The notes under the pieces were generated by a model. It ran no database searches. It was not told the origin of the DNA and worked only from the letters and a program-made list of their open reading frames with translations. A stretch of 64,000 bases of DNA from DASYGT01 sp035999365 (lineage in GTDB: Bacteria > Actinomycetota > Actinomycetes > Mycobacteriales > Jatrophihabitantaceae): positions 1-64,000 of the forward strand of contig DASYGT010000047.1 in the NCBI GenBank assembly GCA_035999365.1, written 5' to 3'. Of this stretch, positions 59,529 through 64,000 are shown in pieces. Made by a program: the position numbers and the translations under genes. Position 1 is the stretch's first letter; every line of letters starts with the position of its first letter.

Positions 59529-59855
59529 TCAGCTGCGTTTGCGATCGGGGGGTTGCTCGACGTGGCTGATCAGGCGCTTGAGGTGCGCGATCTCGTCGTG
59601 GAGCGCGGTGCGCCCGGCCTTGGTGAGGCTCACCCATGTCCGCGGTCGCTTGCCTTCGTACCCCTTCTCGATGCTGACCAGGCCGGCGTTCTCGAGGATG
59701 CTGAGATGCTGCGAGAGGTTGCCGGCGGTGAGGTCCAGATTGGTGCGCAGGTAGCCGAACTCCACGCGTCGCGCCTCGTGCGCGATCGTGAGGATGCCCA
59801 GCCGGACGCGCTGGTGCACGGTGTCGTCGAGGCCGTTGGCCGGGTGGCTGCTCAT
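59529..59855 (-). CDS. winged-helix transcriptional regulator (ArsR/MarR-like)
   Basis: A 108-residue DNA-binding protein. VHQRVRLGILTIAHEARRVEFGYLRTNLDLTAGNLSQHLSILENAGLVSIEKGYEGKRPRTWVSLTKAGRTAL is a winged helix-turn-helix of the type that controls an adjacent membrane protein. The ATG overlaps the stop of the upstream membrane-protein gene (ATGA), so both are made together. It probably autoregulates through the inverted repeats upstream of the pair. Confidence 0.9.
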   Translation of the reverse strand: MSSHPANGLDDTVHQRVRLGILTIAHEARRVEFGYLRTNLDLTAGNLSQHLSILENAGLVSIEKGYEGKRPRTWVSLTKAGRTALHDEIAHLKRLISHVEQPPDRKRS

Positions 59856-60595
59856 GCGTCGTGTGTGCGTGCAGCTCGTTCTGCGATCGCGAAGCCGATA
59901 CCGCCGAGCAGCAGCACGCCTCCGTGGACGAGCAGGTTCGGCAGGAACGTCCACGGCGACAGGTGGTGAACGATGTGGCCGGCGTCGAGCGGGTGGATCA
60001 CGGTCGCCAGATACACAAGGGTGAGTGCCAGTAGCGACAGGCTGCGCTCGAGCCACGCCAGTACCAGGAGGGCCAGGCCGATGGCGCTGGCCGGCCCGAT
60101 CAGGTGATAGAAGGCATCAGGCTGAGTACCGAGGCGCAGGCCGAGAAAGGTCGGCGCCCCGAACCGCGGGTGGAGAGCCGACGAGATCGATACGGCCGTC
60201 GCGAGGGCGGCGAGGACGATCCCGGCCACGACATAGGGCCGCACCCTGGTACCGAGGCCGCGTTCCCGCGACCGTCGAACGTAGAGCGCGGCGACCGCCA
60301 CGTATGCCAGGACGAGCGCAATGGGCCAGTAGACGAAACCCGCGGTGGCATACACGGCGCAGACCTTCGCCTCGACACCGTTCACGCCATGAGGCGCCGC
60401 CGTGCGGCAGGTGAGGGAGTAATGGCTCCATCGGTCGACAGGGATGGCACCGAAGGTCACGAGGGCGAAGACGACCAGCGGAATCCATGTGCCTCGTTGG
60501 GCCCTTCGCACCTGGCTGGCGAGGTGGCGGGAATTCACCAGCAGCTGGTGGGGATCGTCGTCGGCGTACGTGGGCTCGGTCGTCATAGCAATCAT
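59852..60595 (-). CDS. multi-pass membrane protein of unknown function
   Basis: A 247-residue protein (244 from the second ATG at 60586) with about six membrane spans, the first near residue 38 and the last near 225, and a basic loop after the second. No known transporter or enzyme motif is seen. It shares an ATGA overlap with the winged-helix regulator, a pairing common in actinobacteria where the regulator controls its own membrane partner. The gene begins directly at an inverted-repeat element. Confidence 0.8.
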   Translation of the reverse strand: MIAMTTEPTYADDDPHQLLVNSRHLASQVRRAQRGTWIPLVVFALVTFGAIPVDRWSHYSLTCRTAAPHGVNGVEAKVCAVYATAGFVYWPIALVLAYVAVAALYVRRSRERGLGTRVRPYVVAGIVLAALATAVSISSALHPRFGAPTFLGLRLGTQPDAFYHLIGPASAIGLALLVLAWLERSLSLLALTLVYLATVIHPLDAGHIVHHLSPWTFLPNLLVHGGVLLLGGIGFAIAERAARTHDA

Positions 60596-60622
60596 GTTTG
60601 CATAACAAACTGATTTGAATCA
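60596..60622. promoter_or_regulatory. nested inverted repeats, likely operator of the membrane/regulator pair
   Basis: GTTTG-CATAA-CAAAC (60596-60610) is followed by CAAA-CTGA-TTTG (60607-60617 region) and TGATT-TG-AATCA (60611-60622). All are symmetric, AT-rich against the surroundings, and abut the ATG at 60595. This suits a winged-helix dimer site. Confidence 0.5.
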
Positions 60623-60721
60623 AGCACCAACGCACACGAGTTCGCGGCCCCCTCTCAGGTGCGAATCGTGACGGTGGTCGCGATGCACCGGCGTGGGGTG
60701 CCTGCAAGTGCGCCACGTGGG

Positions 60722-60727
60722 TAGCGT
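60722..60727 (+). promoter_or_regulatory. -10 box for ndh, leaderless
   Basis: TAGCGT ends 6 bases before the ATG at 60734, the leaderless distance also seen at rsmI, metG and ispE. Confidence 0.5.
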
Positions 60728-60733
60728 CGAGGT

Positions 60734-62071
60734 ATGACCACCGTCCAGCAGCCGGTACGCATCCTGATCGTGGGCGGCGGGTACGTCGGCATGTACACCG
60801 CACTTGGACTGCAGCGAAAGCTGTCCCGAGGCGCAGCCGAGATCACGGTCGTCGAGCCGCAGTCCAACATGACGTACCAGCCGTTCCTGCCCGAGGCTGC
60901 AGCCGGCAGCGTCGAGCCGCGCCACGTCGTCGTTCCCCTGCGCAAGGTGCTGCGGCACTGCACCGTGATCACCGGGGCCGTGAGCGGAATCGAGCACGCC
61001 CGAAAGACGGCCCGGATCCAGCCTGCCGAAGGTGAGGCATACGAGTTCGGCTATGACCTGCTCGTGGTCTGCCCCGGCTCGATCTCACGGCTGCTGCCCA
61101 TACCGGGTCTCGCCGACCAGGGCATCGGCTTCAAGACGATCGGTGAGGCGATCTATCTGCGCAACCACGTGTTGTCCTGCCTCGATCTCGCCGCGTCCAC
61201 GAACGACCCGGTGCGACGGCGCCGGGCACTGACCTTTGTCTTCGTCGGCGGTGGGTACGCCGGCGTCGAGGCGATGGCCGAACTCGAAGACATGGCGCGC
61301 TACGCCACCCGCTACATCCCCGGCATCGAGCCCGAAGACATGCGGTGGGTACTCGTCGAGGCGGCGTCGCGGATCATGCCGGAGGTCTCGGTGCGGTTGT
61401 CGGCCTACACCGTCGACCGCCTACTCGAACGACAGATCGACGTGCGGCTGAACACCCGTCTGGAATCGGCAGTGGGCGGCCATATCGTGCTGTCCGACGG
61501 CGATGAGTGCGACGCCGAGACGCTGGTGTGGACGGCCGGAGTGAAGGCGAATCCGATACTCACGAATACCGATCTTCCGCTCGACGACGCGGGTCGACTG
61601 CCGTGCAAGGCGAATCTCACCGTCAAGGGAGTCACGGGTGTGTTCGCCGCCGGCGACTGCGCCGCCGTCCCCGATCTCAGCAAGGACGATCCGAACGCAC
61701 TCTGCGGACCAAGTGCGCAGCACGCCGTTCGCCAAAGCAAGACGCTTGCCGCGAATATCGTCGCTACCGTCCGCGGCGGCGCACTGCGCGACTACAAGCA
61801 CGCGTATGCCGGTTCGGTGGCGTCCCTCGGCCTCTACCGGGGCGTCGCCGAAATCTACGGAATTCGACTTCGCGGCTTTCCCGCCTGGTTCATGCACCGC
61901 ACGTACCACGTGTCGCGGATGCCGACCTTCAACCGCAAGGTGCGCGTCGTTGCCGACTGGACGGCGGCCTTGTTCTTCCGCCGAGAGGTCGTGTCACTGG
62001 GGCAGTTGCAGCAGCCCCGGAGCGAGTTCGAGGAAGCAGCGGGGCGCAGGCAGCTGCCCGACGTGTCCTGA
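60734..62071 (+). CDS. ndh: type II NADH:quinone oxidoreductase
   Basis: A 445-residue peripheral-membrane flavoprotein that passes electrons from NADH to menaquinone without pumping protons. FAD-binding ILIVGGGYVGMYTALGL (about 10-26), NADH-binding FVFVGGGYAGVEAMAEL (about 171-187), TLVWTAGVKANP, and FAAGDCAAVPD followed by PSAQHAVRQ for quinone and FAD contact are present. A C-terminal amphipathic region probably anchors it. ATG start in leaderless context. Confidence 0.94.
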   Translation: MTTVQQPVRILIVGGGYVGMYTALGLQRKLSRGAAEITVVEPQSNMTYQPFLPEAAAGSVEPRHVVVPLRKVLRHCTVITGAVSGIEHARKTARIQPAEGEAYEFGYDLLVVCPGSISRLLPIPGLADQGIGFKTIGEAIYLRNHVLSCLDLAASTNDPVRRRRALTFVFVGGGYAGVEAMAELEDMARYATRYIPGIEPEDMRWVLVEAASRIMPEVSVRLSAYTVDRLLERQIDVRLNTRLESAVGGHIVLSDGDECDAETLVWTAGVKANPILTNTDLPLDDAGRLPCKANLTVKGVTGVFAAGDCAAVPDLSKDDPNALCGPSAQHAVRQSKTLAANIVATVRGGALRDYKHAYAGSVASLGLYRGVAEIYGIRLRGFPAWFMHRTYHVSRMPTFNRKVRVVADWTAALFFRREVVSLGQLQQPRSEFEEAAGRRQLPDVS

Positions 62072-62108
62072 TCCCGACGAGGCGATCTGGGGGACAATCG
62101 GGGTGCGC

Positions 62109-62182
62109 GCCCCCGTAGCCCAATTGGCAGAGGCAGACCCCTTAAAAGGGTCCCAGTGTCGGTCCGAGTCCGACCGGGGGTA
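62109..62182 (+). tRNA. class I tRNA with UAA anticodon (tRNA-Leu-like, atypical)
   Basis: A 74-base cloverleaf: acceptor GCCCCCG/CGGGGGT with a G-U first pair, short D-arm, anticodon stem GACCC/GGGTC with loop CTTAAAA (anticodon UAA, reading UUA), a 5-base variable loop, T-stem GTCGG/CCGAC with loop TCCGAGT, discriminator A, and no encoded CCA. Bacterial leucine tRNAs normally have a long variable arm; this one does not. Position 55 is C instead of U. It overlaps the 3' end of the antisense MFS gene. The amino acid identity is therefore uncertain. Confidence 0.7.
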
Positions 62183-63383
62183 CTGGTGATCGTCCGGACG
62201 CGTGCCACCGGAGGGCAGCCGCTGCGAGCAGCGTGAGCCCGACCAGCGTGAGCAGCCCCACGCGCAGTCCGAACGGCTGCGCGAACCCCGCCACGACGAC
62301 GGGCCCGACGATCTCACCAACCGCGGCGGTGGCGAGCACCTGGCCCAGCGCGCCCTCCGCATCGCGCGGGCTGCCGGCAATGTGCAGAGCAGACGTGAGC
62401 GGGAAGGTGCCGCCGATTCCGATGCCGATGATCGAGAGCCCGACGCCAGCAAGCGGCGCGCCCCTCGCGACGAGCAGAAGCGGCAGGCCCACGAGCGTGA
62501 GCGCCAGTGCAGCGGCAAGCAAACGCTCTGCGCTCACCTGGCGCGCGAGGCGGCTGGCAAGGACACGGCCGATGAGGTTGGCGAGATACATCACGCTCAC
62601 CATCGCGGCAGCAGTCTGCCGTGACTGCCCGACGTCGTCGCCGAGATAGCTGGCCAGCCAGAAGGTCAGGGAGAACTCCAGGCCGACGATAGCGAAGATG
62701 ATCAGCAATGTGGGCTGCACAGAGCGCCGTCGGCGTCCCTCGCGGTAATCGCTCTCGACAGGGGCCGCCGCAGTCGATCGCACGAGGACGGAGTCCGGCA
62801 GCCGCACTGGAAACGTCGCCGCTACGGCGATGGACACGAGTGCCCCGGCGAAGACGAACGACCCCCGCCACCCCAGCGCCGTCGCGGCCGACAGGCTGAC
62901 GAGCAGCGGGCTGATGACCCCGCCCAGACTGACCGCGACTTCGCCTTCCGACATCGCCACCGCGCGGCGCGCGCCGTGTTCATCGGCGAGCAAGGCCCAG
63001 ACACGGATCAGGGCTGTGGTGGCCAGCACGCTGACGGCGAATGCGGCTGCCACCGTGACGGCCAGCCGGTCGCCGTAGCCGACGGCGAGCCACGCGAGCG
63101 CCGCCGCGATCAACCCACCCCGAATCGCCAGCGCACGGGGCGGCATCCGGCCGGCACGCGCGGCGAGCACGCCGGCGAGTCCACCGCCCAGGGCAAATCC
63201 CACCTGGTGCAGCACGCCGGCGAGATAGCTGATGTGTTCGGCGCGGCGCAGGTACGGCAATGCCGGCCCGAGCCCGGCGTTCAGTACGCCGAAGGCAAGC
63301 AATACCGCGAACGCGGCCCACGTGACGCGGTCTCGCCGGTACCCCGCTGCGGGCCGGACCTGGCCGCGGCGGGCGTCGGTCAT
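62142..63383 (-). CDS. major facilitator superfamily transporter
   Basis: A 413-residue membrane carrier with about 12 spans and a charged central loop (about residues 185-205, DYREGRRRRSVQ). AARAGRMPPRALAIRGGL lies where the MFS loop 2-3 motif is expected, and RVASRLARQ-type basic loops recur in the second half. Substrate unknown. The ATG at 63383 is chosen at the start of the basic N-terminus; it lies 10 bases after the acyltransferase stop, so the two are co-transcribed. Its last 13 codons and stop lie antisense to the tRNA gene. Confidence 0.85.
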   Translation of the reverse strand: MTDARRGQVRPAAGYRRDRVTWAAFAVLLAFGVLNAGLGPALPYLRRAEHISYLAGVLHQVGFALGGGLAGVLAARAGRMPPRALAIRGGLIAAALAWLAVGYGDRLAVTVAAAFAVSVLATTALIRVWALLADEHGARRAVAMSEGEVAVSLGGVISPLLVSLSAATALGWRGSFVFAGALVSIAVAATFPVRLPDSVLVRSTAAAPVESDYREGRRRRSVQPTLLIIFAIVGLEFSLTFWLASYLGDDVGQSRQTAAAMVSVMYLANLIGRVLASRLARQVSAERLLAAALALTLVGLPLLLVARGAPLAGVGLSIIGIGIGGTFPLTSALHIAGSPRDAEGALGQVLATAAVGEIVGPVVVAGFAQPFGLRVGLLTLVGLTLLAAAALRWHASGRSPVPPVGLGPTLGPF

Positions 63384-63393
63384 GACCCCGACT

Positions 63394-64000
63394 CTAGGTG
63401 TGGCTGCGATCGGGTTGCTCCGCCAATCGCCGGAACTCCGCCTGCTTCTTGGCACGGCCGGGCAGCGCAGGTGGGGCGCCCGTGCGGACCTCTGACATCA
63501 CCCGGCGAGTCAGCGCGATCGGGCTCTCGCCGGAGCTCGGCTGTCCTCCCGCCGGCTCGAAGAACTCGACGTGGATCCGGGGGCGGCGGGGGAATCGCAC
63601 GACGTCCACCGCACCCGTCACGCGAACACCGAGCACCCGAGTGTCCGGGACGGCCGTGGCGAGCCGCCCTGCGCCGCTCTGGAACCGCAGCGTGCGCCCG
63701 CGTGACACGGTGCCCTCGGGGAAGATGCCGATGCAGCTACCGCCTCGTAGGTGGTCGATGGCCTTCGCCAGAGCCGCGAGGTCGCCCCGTCCGCGTTCGA
63801 TCGGAACCTGTCCCATTCGATCGAGGACCCAGGCCATCGGCCTCGAATTCCACAGCGACGCCTTGGCCAGGGCGCGAATCTGGCGTCGCCGGGCAGCCAC
63901 GCCGACGACGACGGGATCCCACGCGCTGTCGTGGTTCACCATCAAGATCGTCGGATCGGAGGGCGGCAGCAACTCCAGTCCGACGGTCTCGAGGCGTCCC
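63394..64000 (-). CDS. 1-acylglycerol-3-phosphate O-acyltransferase (PlsC-like), 5' end outside window
   Basis: The reading frame is open to the right edge, so the N-terminus is missing. The acyltransferase motifs are present: block I MVNHDSAWDP (NH-x4-D, with H-x4-D), block II QVPIERGRGD, and block III IGIFPEGTVSRG. The product makes phosphatidic acid from lysophosphatidic acid at the membrane, or acylates a related lipid. At least 202 residues are in the window. It is followed by the MFS gene in the same operon. Confidence 0.9.
   Translation of the reverse strand, partial: GRLETVGLELLPPSDPTILMVNHDSAWDPVVVGVAARRRQIRALAKASLWNSRPMAWVLDRMGQVPIERGRGDLAALAKAIDHLRGGSCIGIFPEGTVSRGRTLRFQSGAGRLATAVPDTRVLGVRVTGAVDVVRFPRRPRIHVEFFEPAGGQPSSGESPIALTRRVMSEVRTGAPPALPGRAKKQAEFRRLAEQPDRSHT

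Noticed and set aside
62109..62182. Calling the UAA tRNA a bldA-type tRNA-Leu
   Set aside because: bldA is a class II tRNA with a long variable arm; this gene has a five-base variable loop.

Overview
The window is GC-rich, densely coded chromosomal DNA of an actinobacterium. The evidence is the resuscitation-promoting factor genes, coenzyme-F420 enzymes, frequent GTG and TTG starts, many ATGA/GTGA stop-start overlaps, and a gene order that closely follows the Rv1002c-Rv1026 stretch of Mycobacterium tuberculosis: protein O-mannosyltransferase, rsmI, metG, tatD, rpfB, ksgA, ispE, pth, rplY, prs, glmU, tetR, mfd, mazG, eno, ftsB-like, DUF501, ppx. I do not name a genus. I see no insertion sequence, phage or CRISPR array.

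Region 1 (1-15.0 kb) is the accessory part. Two secreted proteins lie at the left edge. They are followed by a surface polysaccharide locus: a sulfotransferase, a Wzz-like chain-length protein, two glycosyltransferases, a nucleotide-sugar epimerase, an O-antigen ligase/polymerase-type membrane protein, a MurJ/MVF-type flippase and a 654-residue protein with two fused sulfotransferase domains. Two closely related exported barrel-like proteins of unknown function lie in the middle and at the right end. The inference is a sulfated exopolysaccharide or glycolipid made by a Wzx/Wzy-like route. A priming phosphoglycosyltransferase and sulfate-activation genes are not in the window.

Region 2 (15-27 kb) carries an acyl-CoA ligase, a DoxX-like membrane protein, a divergent pmt/rsmI pair, metG-tatD, two tandem RpfB-like wall enzymes that share DUF348/G5 parts but differ in their catalytic end, and ksgA. 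Region 3 (27-42.7 kb) separates ksgA from ispE. It contains a Tat-exported PhoD-type phosphatase, a BNR-repeat exported protein, prs-glmU-tRNA-Gln, a fatty-acid desaturase with a well-formed promoter/operator, a tryptophan-to-kynurenine gene pair divergent from a TetR regulator, ispE-ABC-F, an F420 oxidoreductase and a DrrAB-like exporter.

Region 4 (42.7-64 kb) is housekeeping: rplY-pth, an alkylation-repair pair (Ada-AlkA fusion plus Ogt), PEP carboxylase, galE, mfd, a SurA-like lipoprotein, mazG, eno, ftsB-like, DUF501, ppx, a uracil-DNA glycosylase, a small regulator/membrane pair, type II NADH dehydrogenase, a peculiar class I tRNA with a UAA anticodon, an MFS carrier and a truncated PlsC-type acyltransferase. 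Several genes look leaderless: a TANNNT box ends 6-7 bases before the start codon of pmt, rsmI, metG, ispE and ndh.
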